Under the pieces are notes generated by a model that saw nothing but the letters and a program-made list of their open reading frames with translations, was not told the origin of the DNA and ran no database searches. A stretch of DNA of 64,000 bases from positions 38,218,488 to 38,282,487 of the forward strand of contig OX381721.1 in assembly GCA_947462335.1 (NCBI GenBank), written 5' to 3'. The position numbers and the translations under genes are program-made. Positions 50,715-59,642 of this stretch are shown piece after piece (positions within the stretch are counted from its first letter, which is position 1; every line of letters starts with the position of its first letter). The stretch comes from Harmothoe impar. Taxonomy: Eukaryota > Annelida > Polychaeta > Phyllodocida > Polynoidae.

Positions 50715-52581
50715 CTATACACTCCTTCTCGTGAAATCCATGGAAGATGATGGAAGGACCACCGACTAGATTTTCTTTGATCAGAGCGTGGAGGACGGCG
50801 TCGAACGGAGGGAACGTTGTGAACACAGCTTATAGGTTTTGGAAGAGGACCTGTAAAGTCAAACTGGCGAGAGAGATCTCGTCTTTCAACATGACAATGC
50901 TGCGATCTTGGAAAAAATTAGCGTGATTTTTTCAAAAGCTTCTATGAAAGGTTTGACGTCTTCGTTGTTGTAGTGGATCAAGTAATCTCTCATAGTTTGC
51001 ATATTCTTGTCGTACTAAACTTTCTGACATGTGGCGTAGTCGGATTTTTGCCATTTTGACGCCCGTCAGTTCGCTGTCAAAAGCTGATCTCGGTGGCAGG
51101 GTTCTGTTTACCAGTTTCTTGGTATACGTCATCCATTCTTAAGGAAAGCGACCTTTCTCTTCGTTTCTGGTGAAAGCTCGCAAATAATTCGCGTAGCTGT
51201 AACCAAGTGCCAAATAGTTGACTACTACGTCCAAGAAAACTGTGTGTAAACCTTCAAGTATTGATTGCTTGTCTTTATGACGCTGAATTGTTGGTTTCTT
51301 CGGTCTCCAGAGGCAAAGAACGAGTGAAGGCGTATTTTTGATCAGGTTCAAGTCGTAGCGCTCCGTGTTGAAGCCCACGACTGGAGCTTGACGGAAGTAT
51401 CTCAGAAGCCGCTTCTTCAGTTGAAATAACGGTTGTCTGGTGTGAGCTGCAGCGAAGCCGCCTGGAGAAGGGGTGAATGTCGCTTCCTCCAGCAGGAGAG
51501 CTTCACCTATCGCCACATGTAACTTCGCTAACGTTGGTCGGTAAAGTTCTCGCACAGCTTTCTCGATGACTTTGGCGTTCTCGTTTATGTGATTTTAAAC
51601 TCGGTCTAACAAGGGGTCGGAATCTGCTTCGGATTCTCTGACGTACACCGACCCCTCCTACCCCGGAAAGTCGGATGCGACGCTAGCCGACAAAGGGACG
51701 TGATCCCACAGCAGGGACACGTGTTCGGTCGACGGTTCTCTGCACGGTCTGAAGAAAGCCTCGAAATCGAAGGTAATGTTGTAAGGGTAGATTCTGGAAT
51801 GTCCGTCGGGAGGAAAAGTTTCACGTGTGGCAGCGGGACAGAACTGACGTAACAAATTTGAAGCGCGCTTGCTGGTGTTGTATAAGTGAAAGGAAATGTG
51901 GCGGAAGACGCAGAGGTTGTCCTTGTTGGGAAAATCTAACACACAGCTTCTCTTTCCAACTCGACCGTCCTGACTGTTCCTACCGCCTATGGGAAAACCC
52001 CTCGGTCCCATGTAAACGCAAATGTTCAAAATTAGTAGGAAAAAGAGCGCACGGCTTGGTGTCAGCGTCGCAAAGTTTCCGTACTTCCTCGCAAGCGACG
52101 GTGTTTTCCATCTTTGAGAGGAGCTCTTCCAAAGTTTCTGAATTGGTTATGGTAGGGAGCGGTTGTAATGAGAGTTGCGTTGTTCTGGGAGACGTGAAAG
52201 TAGCGCAGTATGCTCTTGTCTTCTCTGTGTTGTAAGAGTAAGCCTACCGAGAAACCCACTTTTATCATTGTGTGAAGCGGATTGCGACGCATAGTATCTA
52301 CAGCGTCACTCAACTCGCCGGTTGGTAGTTTGACGTTTGCTCTCGTACGTATTGCAGACCAATTCGCCGTGAACGTTTCCTCATCGTTCGGTACAGCGCA
52401 TGTACGTGGAGGGATAGTCACCTCGTCCAGAGATTCGCGTCGACAGGTGATCTTTTCAGCAATCGACATCGCCGCATAGAGGGCAAAACTTAGGTATTGT
52501 TCTTCATTTTTCTACGGGTCACTCGTGATTGTACGGTCTTTTAAAAATTTTGAAACACTTTTCGCAAACGTCCTGCGTCAT
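50715..52581 (-). pseudogene. Broken family B DNA polymerase (Polinton/adintovirus-like), N-terminal part
   Basis: On the - strand, pieces in several frames follow the order of a protein-primed-type DNA polymerase B. First comes a Cys-pair, zinc-finger-like start (VCEKCFKIFKR, FCPLCGDVDC). Next is exonuclease motif I (NITFDFEAFF) followed by HVPLSASVASDFPG, then exonuclease motif II (VVGFNTERYDLNLIK), then FLDVVVNYLALGYSYANYL. After that come LPPRSAFDSELTG and finally LVGGPSIIFHGFHE. These blocks are characteristic of polymerases of Polintons and adintoviruses. The palm-domain motifs for nucleotide transfer are absent because homology stops near 50715. Frame changes or stops occur at about 52525, 52470, 52060, 51655, 51600, 51140, 50930 and 50820. 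The copy is a long-dead, 3'-truncated relic. The putative ATG (52581) lies 170 bp below the stop of the death-domain gene on the same strand, a compact virus-like arrangement. Confidence 0.75.
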
Positions 52582-52749
52582 GTTTTTCTTTTTTTTGTTT
52601 TTTCACTTATTTACCAATTATTAAAAAAAAATAAACGTTATTTATCACTTCGAATACTAGACGCCTCTTACCACACGATACTATTAGCATAGTGAAAGGT
52701 GACTGTAGTCTAGGATCGAATTCAACAGATGTCCATCTTACTGCAGGGA

Positions 52750-53911
52750 TCAGACGAGAGTGGTCAACACTGGAGTGTCACAGCTCACTTTTATGTCTTT
52801 GGGTACAGCTGCATACAACCCTTGAACATACATTGCGACGTCGCTGCGACCCATGTCGTCTTGCAACACTTTCATCAGAGCCATAGGCTCAGACGTCTCG
52901 TTGTACTTCCAAGCTCTCAGCACTTCATAGACAGGGTTCTTCACAGTCCTGTCAGAAGGCACAGGTTGAGAGATGAAAGCTACTTCATGAGAAGTCAACC
53001 CTAAGTAGATCCCTATGGTCTTCCAGTCTCTAGGGCAGAGCTCAGCTAAAAGAGAGAAATATTTCTGCACTTTCCACTCCATGTCTCCACTCTCTAAGCC
53101 ATCCCACGTGTCATGCTTGTCCATGTACTCACGTGAGAATTTGATGAGGTCCATACGGTAAGATTCTTCCAAGGCGGCGGCTAGGTCCTTCCACCTAGTA
53201 GTACAACTTTTCTGGTACCAAGTAGTGAACATTTCTCTAGCTTGAGTTATGACACTTGTCTCACAACTGAGATATCCCATATCCTTCAAGTTCACTTCAA
53301 GGTATGAACCTAACCGTATGTAATCTGATGTCGGCAACTTACTACTTATTTTCAGTAGCATAGCGTCTGACAAGTATCCTAACGGCTCTGCTTTGAAGTA
53401 TGATGATACAGGTACTACTGCAGCAGAACCAATATCCGACGACTCGTTGTCGGAACAGGGCAACCACACAACTTCGTAAGGTGGTGGTGAGGGCAGTCGC
53501 CAAGGACCAGACGCGCTACCAGTGGAAATGAGGTCGAAAAACGGACTGTGCGCCCGTAGCCCTTTGGGTTCCTCGTACGCCTCGTCGTCAGCGTCGTTCT
53601 CTGTCTCACCCTGTTGCTTTAGGGCATGTATGTCTACTACGCGCTGCTGGGGCTGAGTGTCCGAATAGCTGTAAGTCTCAGCGCGAGCGGCGTTGATGGC
53701 GTCGGTTGATGTAGCGGTGGAGCGGTTCTGTGCAACGTGCTGCGTGTCAGTACTAGTAGCGGCAGTCGCAGCAAGAGGTGTAGCAGCAGCAGCAGCAGCA
53801 GGCGCAGCGCTAGCAGGTGCAGCAGTAGCAAGCGCAGCAGTAGCAGGCACAGCAGCAGCAGGCGCAGCAGCCTCAGCAGGCGCAGCAGTAGCAGGCGCAG
53901 CAGTAGCAGGC

Positions 53912-53968
<57 letters not shown>

Positions 53969-54260
53969 CGAGGATCACCAGCAGCCGCAGCAGGCGCAGC
54001 AGTAGCAGCAGCAGCGTGCTTAGCAGCAACAACCGTCGCGAGTGTACAACGTCGCTACCACGACGACTACTACTACCACTACTACTGCTGCGTGCGCTCG
54101 CTACAGCGGGAGGGTGATAAGACCGAGCGGTTGCGGCGGTAGTCTCAATTTCAGTAGCAAGAGGAGACGCTGACGCTAAACGATCACCGTTCTGCGTACT
54201 CTTCTTGTTCCTGAACTCGATTAGATCCTTGGACGACACTAGTTGTTGTGTTTTGCTCAT
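52750..54260 (-). CDS. Intron-less tandem death-domain protein with Ala-rich tract
   Basis: The protein starts at ATG 54260-54258 (good context CACCATGAG) with a charged segment, then a Ser-rich stretch, then a trinucleotide-repeat tract. A region follows with PPPYEVVWLPCSD, and then two consecutive death-fold domains. The first spans about 53373-53122 (LLKISSKLP ... WYQKSCTTRWKDLAAALEES). The second spans about 53076-52816 (LAELCPRDWKTIGIYLGL ... VLRAWKYNETSEPMALMKVL). The W/L pattern and six-helix spacing match death domains, which form homotypic complexes in apoptosis and innate-immune signalling. The start frame and the death-domain frame differ, so a shift must lie in the repeat tract (about 54045-53770), probably repeat-length change. 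There are no introns, and a TATA/initiator promoter sits close upstream. It is next to a Polinton-like polymerase relic, so a viral or virus-captured origin is plausible. A host retrogene is the alternative. The death-domain half is open and undamaged. Confidence 0.7.
53768..54040. repeat. GCA/GCT trinucleotide repeat tract in the death-domain gene
   Basis: About 270 bp of interrupted GCA repeats (+ strand) mixed with GCG, GTA and CCT triplets. A pure run of at least 13 units lies near 53913-53957. On the coding strand it reads as poly-Ala in the death-domain frame and poly-Leu in the start-codon frame. Both frames stay open, so length changes would not reveal themselves by a stop. Confidence 0.9.
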
Positions 54261-54289
54261 GGTGGTGACTGTAGAGAGCAGCAAAAGAC

Positions 54290-54326
54290 TGAGTGAGTGA
54301 ATGGGTGTTTCCAGCCCCCTTATATA
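54290..54326 (-). promoter_or_regulatory. TATA box and initiator of the death-domain gene
   Basis: On the - strand TATATAAG (54326-54319) is followed 36 bp later by an initiator-like TCAGTC (54292-54287, A at 54290). The ATG is at 54260. This gives a 5' leader of about 30 bp, short and compact as in many viral genes. Confidence 0.6.
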
Positions 54327-54343
54327 CTCCTTCTCGCTTCTAG

Positions 54344-54725
54344 AGCTAAGCTACTTACAGCCCTGTTCAGCTGCCGCCGGCTGACCGGCGGCCATTCACA
54401 AAGAGAAACAAAAGACATAAGGCATGACGTTTTCAGCTGGACCCCTTTCCCCCTCCCCTTTGAGAGATCGACTGACATGAGCTAAGCTACTTACTGCCTT
54501 GTTCAGCAATTCAACGTGCGTTAGCTGTATAAAGGATTAAGCAGTTGCTGCCGCCGGCTGACCGGCGGACATTCACAAAGAGAAACAAAAAACATAAGTC
54601 ATGACGTTTTCAGCTGGATCTCTTTCCCCCCTTTTTTGAGAGATCGACTGCCATGAGCGGGCGGTGTACCGACTGTGCTAATTCCACGCGCATTAGCTGT
54701 ATAAAGGATTAAGCAGTCATGAGCT
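54344..54725. repeat. Duplicated promoter-proximal units
   Basis: Two units begin GCTAAGCTACTTAC at 54345 and 54481. They share CCGCCGGCTGACCGGCGG, CATTCACAAAGAGAAACAAA, ATGACGTTTTCAGCTGGA and TTTGAGAGATCGACTG. The second unit has an extra piece, TTAGCTGTATAAAGGATTAA (54524-54543), which recurs at about 54691-54710. The words TTTTCAGCTGG and CCGCCGGC return again further out (55061, 54893). An upstream regulatory region expanded by tandem duplication is the simplest reading. Confidence 0.8.
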
Positions 54726-55177
54726 TAGAGTGTGTATACAAAAAACTACAGGAGGCGTGTGGTGTGAAGCAGGACCCCCTAAGACGGATGTGTCTGTCTG
54801 TGAGTAGAGTCGTGTGCATGTGGTGAGCGACTTAAGTGTAAAACAAAAAAAAATCACCGCCTCCTGCCGTGGTGAGTAGACCGGCCGGCGGCGGCCGGCT
54901 AGTTCAATAGGGGTGACAGCTGACTAAGGCTGTGCATGAAAATCCGATTTTCACCTGACCTCTGACATTTGTTACAATGAATGCCAAAGGGGGAGAGAGT
55001 CGTCCTCAGGTAGGGGGTAGGAGGTAAGGCTATCGATAAGGAAAAAACACCATTTTCAGCTGGCCTCCACAGATGGCGATGACATACCCCTCGTCATCTA
55101 AGCTCTTAAGAAGCTCTTAAGGAGCGGAGCGGCTGCTAGACAGCTGGGGTGCTGTTGGAAATAGGATTAAACTCCTT

Positions 55178-55187
55178 CTGTATAAAA
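55178..55187 (+). promoter_or_regulatory. TATA-like TATAAAAG facing right
   Basis: CTGTATAAAAGCTCTG at about 55177-55192 is a strong TATA match on the + strand. No open frame follows closely, so whether it drives the + strand unit at 56.4 kb is unknown. Confidence 0.3.
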
Positions 55188-55244
55188 GCTCTGATTTCTG
55201 TTGGAAAAAAACCATATCACCTCTGACCACAGTAACGTCTACTA

Positions 55245-55291
55245 CCACCACCGCCAGCACCACCGCCGCCGCCACCGCCGCCGCCGCCAGT
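55245..55291. repeat. (CCG)n/(CCACC)n simple repeat
   Basis: An imperfect trinucleotide tract of CCG and CCA units, 47 bp. Confidence 0.85.
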
Positions 55292-55408
55292 CACAGCTGA
55301 TCGCCTCATTAAAGCATGTGACGTCGTCACTTCTAGTCACATGCTTCATCAAGTCGCTTCCAGTCACGTGATCCTAAAGACCTTCACTTCCTAAACAAAA
55401 AAAAATGA

Positions 55409-55450
55409 AGAGACACGCTTCTTCCTCTCGAGAGGAAGAAGCGTGTCTCT
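55409..55450. repeat. Perfect 42-bp palindrome
   Basis: AGAGACACGCTTCTTCCTCT is followed by CG and then by its exact reverse complement. Both arms match at every position with no spacer, giving a 21-bp-arm perfect palindrome centred on CTCGAG. Confidence 0.95.
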
Positions 55451-55479
55451 CAATTGAAATCTTTTCTTTTCTTTTTTTC

Positions 55480-55667
55480 TTAAAAGAGACAAACGCCCCT
55501 TAGAGTGCCCCCCCACCCCCCTAGAGTGCCCCCCTCCCCCCTCCCCCCTCCCCCCCCCCCACCCGCCCCATGCATCCTAAAAGCGCCCCCCTCCCCATGC
55601 ATCTTAAAGGGGCCCCCCTCCCCCCCTCCCCTCCCCTCCCCTCCCCTCCCCTCCCCCCCTTATACAC
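55480..55667. repeat. C-rich pyrimidine tract with ~30-bp units
   Basis: Almost pure C/T on the + strand, including CCTCCC runs and repeated modules such as CCCCATGCATCYTAAA and TAGAGTGCCCCCC. Strong strand asymmetry. Confidence 0.85.
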
Positions 55668-55792
55668 TCTAAAGAACGCTTCTACCTAGCTCAATAAGGC
55701 ACTTCCAGTCGCTCGTAAAACAATAAAAATGAAAAAAACAAAACTTATATTGTAGTGTTTTTTTATTAGTTTACCGAAAAAAATAAGAGACT

Positions 55793-55944
55793 CACCTCCT
55801 CCTCCTTCTCCTCCTCCTCTCCTTCTCCTCCTCCTCCTCCTCCTCCTCCTCCTCCTCCTCCTCCAAAAAAAATAAAAAAATATCACATTTTAAAGCGCGT
55901 GACCCCTTAAAGATGCTCATCTCTTCATTAAGTCGCGTGACGTC

Positions 55945-55975
<31 letters not shown>

Positions 55976-55977
55976 CC
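55793..55977. repeat. (TCC)n and (CTT)n microsatellites
   Basis: A TCC/TTC repeat at 55795-55863 and a CTT repeat at about 55947-55976 are separated by 85 bp of unique sequence. With the preceding C-rich tract they extend the pyrimidine bias of the + strand over about 500 bp. Confidence 0.92.
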
Positions 55978-56320
55978 GGTCACGTGATCAATCAGGTCAC
56001 TTCCGGTCACGTGATCCTCAATGAGGTCGCTCACTTCTGGTTGGCCATTAGGTCATGTGACGTCACTTCCGGTCACGTGACTCATCAGGTCACTTCCGGT
56101 CACGTGATCCTAAATTAGGTCATATGACATCACTTCCGGTCCCCTAAGTAGGTCATATGACGTCACTTCCGGTCCATAAGTAGGTCATATGACGTCACTT
56201 CCGGTCACGTGACCAAATGGCGGCCTCTGATTGGCTAACTAGGTCACGTGACGTCACCACTAATCCCCTAAGTAGGTCACTTCCGGTCACGTGACCAAAT
56301 GGAGGCCTCTGATTGGCTGC
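55930..56320. promoter_or_regulatory. Tandem array of ETS, E-box, CRE and CCAAT-box motifs
   Basis: Within 390 bp I count about eight ACTTCCGGT (ETS-type) words, seven CACGTG E-boxes, five perfect TGACGTCA CRE sites and two GATTGGCT (reverse CCAAT) boxes. They are arranged as imperfect repeats of GGTCACTTCCGGTCACGTGA. Further CACGTG and TGACGTCGTCA words lie at 55318-55370. Tandem monomers of binding sites are known from non-LTR retrotransposon 5' regions and from viral promoters. The array lies between the death-domain unit and the NADAR ORF and could serve either. Confidence 0.75.
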
Positions 56321-56419
56321 ATGTCGATTGAGTAATAAACAGTAGTTAACCATAGTCCCGTTCCGATACATACAATACTACTAGTTTGGATGTTCATTGA
56401 AGGTGAGCAGGTCCGGTAA

Positions 56420-57392
56420 ATGGAGAAAAACCCTCCCCAGAGCCGTTATTTACACCAGTGTTAATTTTCACAACACAAGTAGGTGTGAAAACACTGCATT
56501 GCTAGAATTAGCAACGGTTTTGCTTGTAGCATAATCACTACAGGGCTAAAATTAGCAACGGTTTTCTTATAACCCATTTGCTGAATTTTCTATCAATTTG
56601 CTGTTAAATGTATATATCCCATAAGATAGATTAGTGTATGCTCTTGAATCATACATGGGGAAGAGTGAATCATACAAGTGATTGCCATGAAATCACATAT
56701 AAATAAGCTTTTTCTATAGACTTTGTCCCTGTGCTCCTCCATTTCACCCAGTAAGCAGTGAGCCCTGCAATGTTTTCACACCTACCTGCGTTGTGAAAAT
56801 TAACACTGACGAACCCCGAAATGCCAATCTGCGGGCTCATGTCAACCCAAATAAAATTCATGTACAAGAAACAAAGCAGGGAATCCTGTATCAAGGACAT
56901 ACAGCGTATCTGTCCAACTGGTTTCCATGCCAGTTTGACTTTGTACATGAAGGAAAGAGTTATACGTTTAATTCGGTGGAGCAGGGCTACTATTACATAA
57001 GACTCGTCGAACTAAAGAAACCGGAACTGGCAGACCAAATACTCTCGATGACCAACGCACGTGATATCAAGGTAAAAGGGGACAAAGTTAGAATCCCGGC
57101 AAATCATGCGTTCCACAAAATTGAACCCAAGCTCATGCTAGACCTGCTACTAGCTAAATTTGGTCAAAATGAGAGGGAACGATCTGATCTAATTAAAACT
57201 GGATCGAAAGTGCTGGCCGCGGCTACCGGAAGTAGACGATGGGGCACCGGCTGGCATTGGGATAACAAAACACAGAACGCTCGGTATGAAACAAATGTCA
57301 ACTCTCCCGGAGAAAATCTTCATGGTGAACTAGTGAAAGTGAGGGCGCACTACCGACTAAGAGTAATGTCAGGAGTTGAGGGTACTGTATAA
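56420..57392 (+). CDS. NADAR-domain protein, interrupted by a MITE
   Basis: The + strand encodes a NADAR (YbiA/DUF1768-type) domain, with LSNWFPCQFDF, FNSVEQGYYYIRL, LLLAKFGQNERE, RRWGTGWHWD and GENLHGELVKVR in the canonical order. NADAR proteins are N-glycosidases acting on ADP-ribosylated or riboflavin-pathway substrates. Some remove ADP-ribose from guanine. The continuous frame 56811-57392 has no ATG before the domain. A 353-bp MITE with AC on both sides sits directly upstream. Skipping the MITE and one AC copy connects the frame, in phase, to ATG 56420-56422 and 12 upstream codons, so the MITE most likely inserted into this gene's N-terminus. The stop is 102 bp before the SGNH ORF on the same strand. 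Why a retrotransposon-linked unit should carry NADAR is unknown. A host gene copy is the alternative. Confidence 0.8.
56456..56808. mobile_element. 353-bp MITE inside the NADAR reading frame
   Basis: Ends of 42 bp (56456-56497 and 56767-56808) are inverted copies with four differences, starting CAGTGTTAATTTTCACAACR. The dinucleotide AC flanks both sides. Inside, GCTAGAATTAGCAACGGTTT and GCTAAAATTAGCAACGGTTT form a small tandem repeat. No ORF. The superfamily is uncertain. Confidence 0.85.
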
Positions 57393-57494
57393 AACATCTG
57401 CTTGATACTTTTTGAGTAGCAGGACACAGGGGTAGAGTGACACTATAGTGACACCAACTTGACAGCTGGCTTCCTTTGAGGGGCGATTATAATA

Positions 57495-58289
57495 ATGTCT
57501 GTACTTCTGGCTGGTGATTCCAGAGCGGTGGGCCTAGCGCCATTAGTAATGACACACCTACCTCAGAGTGGAGATTATGAGGTTGGTGAATGTGCCAGAT
57601 CGGGTAGAAATATAAATGTCACCAAACTGAAAGTAATAGAAAAAATGGGGAATAATGCCTATGACACTGTAATATTCGTAGTTGGCATCTGTGATGTTAC
57701 AAGTAAAAGATATATACATGGGCGTAGAAACATATATTTCGGACATCAAGATGTTGCTTCAGCCCGTGCAACTGTGTCAGTGAGGCTCAGTAAAATGACC
57801 AGGGAACTGGCACACCTGCATCCTGAAACCCAATACAGTGTAGCTACCATATACGGTATGGATCTGCAAAGATTCAATACTGGTGTCAACCGGGATTCAA
57901 AACAAGATCTTGTAAATGGTACAATTAAAAAACTGAAAGGTGACGTACAGTTGATCAACAAATTGAATGGTGTACCGACAGCTAAACTTCATAGAATATT
58001 TCACAAGAATCGCAATAACAAACGTAAAGGTAGTAAACGTCCAGCAACAAAAACCAGAATGACATACCAGTATGGCCCACTAAAAATGAGGAACGGCAGT
58101 CATCCGACTGATGACACCCAAAGGAAGGAGGTGGTAGTAATAATTGCCAAACTCATTGAAAAAATGTTCCCTCATGACCAGCCTGGGGCTAGCAATGAAG
58201 AGTCACTACTTATTGGTGACAGTGACATAGACGATGATGAGTGTGTTGACGATGATGTCACAAAGATGATCCGTGACCTACATATATGA
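57495..58289 (+). CDS. SGNH-hydrolase-like protein with acidic tail, 264 aa
   Basis: The protein opens with LLAGDSRAVGL, an SGNH/GDSL block I with the nucleophile Ser9 in GDS. It continues with FVVGICDVTS (residues 61-70) at the place of the usual G-x-N-D block, and ends the domain with NGSHPTDD (His203). The usual catalytic Asp two or three residues before that His is an Asn here (Asn200), so esterase activity is uncertain. A basic stretch (KNRNNKRKGSKRP, residues 171-183) and an Asp-rich C-terminus (241-254) suggest nucleic-acid or protein binding. Esterase/SGNH domains are known in ORF1 proteins of CR1-like non-LTR retrotransposons. The order upstream of an APE-RT ORF fits that, though the 1.35-kb gap is long. 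The ATG at 57495 is the first in frame, and the frame is intact. Confidence 0.75.
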   Translation: MSVLLAGDSRAVGLAPLVMTHLPQSGDYEVGECARSGRNINVTKLKVIEKMGNNAYDTVIFVVGICDVTSKRYIHGRRNIYFGHQDVASARATVSVRLSKMTRELAHLHPETQYSVATIYGMDLQRFNTGVNRDSKQDLVNGTIKKLKGDVQLINKLNGVPTAKLHRIFHKNRNNKRKGSKRPATKTRMTYQYGPLKMRNGSHPTDDTQRKEVVVIIAKLIEKMFPHDQPGASNEESLLIGDSDIDDDECVDDDVTKMIRDLHI

Positions 58290-59642
58290 GTACTAGTGTG
58301 TTGTGAAATGGAAGTCGTAATAATTTCCTAACTCAACATTACTGTGCCGCCCGGAATCTGTAAGCTTGTTGGTAACTAATCAAACCTATAATTGTTATTA
58401 ATTGTCCACTTGAATTAACCTAGTAATAATGAACTAATGCAATAACAAATACGATAAATGTGATGATGCTTGTGGGTATGATTTGGTTAAACTCTAATAC
58501 TTATCAACTGACTCTTTCCTAGTGAGTCCCCCTTTCTGGTGACACCCTGGGTGACATGGATCTGGTTGCAAGTTTCAAGTTAACTGGTAAGAAGTCTAAT
58601 AAGACTGTGTTAAAATGCCATGACTGCTAATATCAATATTGATAGACCATAAGTTGTACTCCTTGATTTAAAGCATATTGAATTTAAAATTTCCTTTTAA
58701 ACGCTGTGAAATATACATATTGCTATATACCGGTAAATACTAGAATTTGACCTATTTTCAATGTAGATAAATATCATTACAACTCTTGATTATGTAAAAA
58801 CCAGATACCACCTTAAAATGGTTTTATTTATGAATTAAAGCAGCTGTTTGTGTTTCTGTATAACTGATTAACTTTTTTTCCCCACACTTGTACAAATTTT
58901 CTGTTTAGTCAGGAAATACTGAGCGTCCTGAACATGGTGTTGAATTTTGGTCAGCCTCGTCATGGAGTTGTTGTCGTGATAACACCATCTTGAGACTACC
59001 TATTTATGTTGGAAGTATGCCTCATACTAATGTATATGTCTTACTTAAAATGTACCGGTAGTCATCATAATTGAAAATTGAAAATTGTGAATTGTGACCC
59101 CTGTGTTAGGATATGTGTTGAATGTACAGCAGTACTAAGATGCGTGTCAATATCTTTATAATTATTCAAATTAAATGTGTCGTCTGCCTGTGTTAATATT
59201 AATTTATGGGACTATTTTTTTCATAGGGATAGGGATATGGGTATTGGTTTTGGTAAATAGTATTGGAACTGGGATAGGGCATGGTTTTATTTGATTTATT
59301 TTTCTGTGTTTCTTCCTCTGTCATTCCACATGTATGACTTATTGATGTATTGATATATTGTCTAACTTGTATTAAATTAATTAATTATGCGTATTAATTT
59401 GAAGGGGTTGAGTGCAGGGTGATTTCTATTTTCTTATATTGTGTCCGCTCCACACGTCACCTCCACTCTTCTTCAGACTCCTGGTGGATCATTAAGTTGG
59501 GAAACCCACTAGGAGTTCATCAGGCTCCTTGGTTGTAATTAAACCGGGAGCCAACCACCTTTTGGCTTTTTTTATTCTTTGTGTATATTTGTTTGCTTAT
59601 TTGTATTTGTTTTTCTTTTGAGCAACCTTTTTTGTGAGCAAC
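58290..59642. other. Non-coding gap between SGNH ORF and RT ORF
   Basis: AT-rich with no frame above background. An ATTGAAAATTGAAAATTGTG microsatellite-like stretch near 59073-59098 could be the 3' tail of an upstream unit. A GC-richer segment at 59410-59560 (CGCTCCACACGTCACCTCCA, CCGGGAGCCAACCACC) could be the 5' leader of the RT element. These hints favour two units but do not settle it. Confidence 0.4.

Noticed and set aside
53637..54040. Poly-Leu protein in the death-domain gene's start frame
   Set aside because: It is the shadow of the GCA/GCT repeat in another frame. The downstream conserved domains lie in the poly-Ala frame.
53693..54142. Poly-Ala and poly-Ser frames on the + strand over the same tract
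   Set aside because: Produced by the trinucleotide repeat. No domain follows on this strand.
55217..55223. ATCACCT as target duplication of the 63.3-kb retrotransposon
   Set aside because: It matches the 7 bases after the poly(A) tail, but a 7-base match within several kilobases is expected by chance and the adjoining sequence gives no further support.
55686..56034. Arg-rich and Glu-rich - strand frames
   Set aside because: Translations of the TCC and CTT microsatellites only.
56793..56810. GTG start for the NADAR ORF inside the MITE end
   Set aside because: The codons come from the MITE terminal repeat. An ATG in phase exists on the other side of the MITE.
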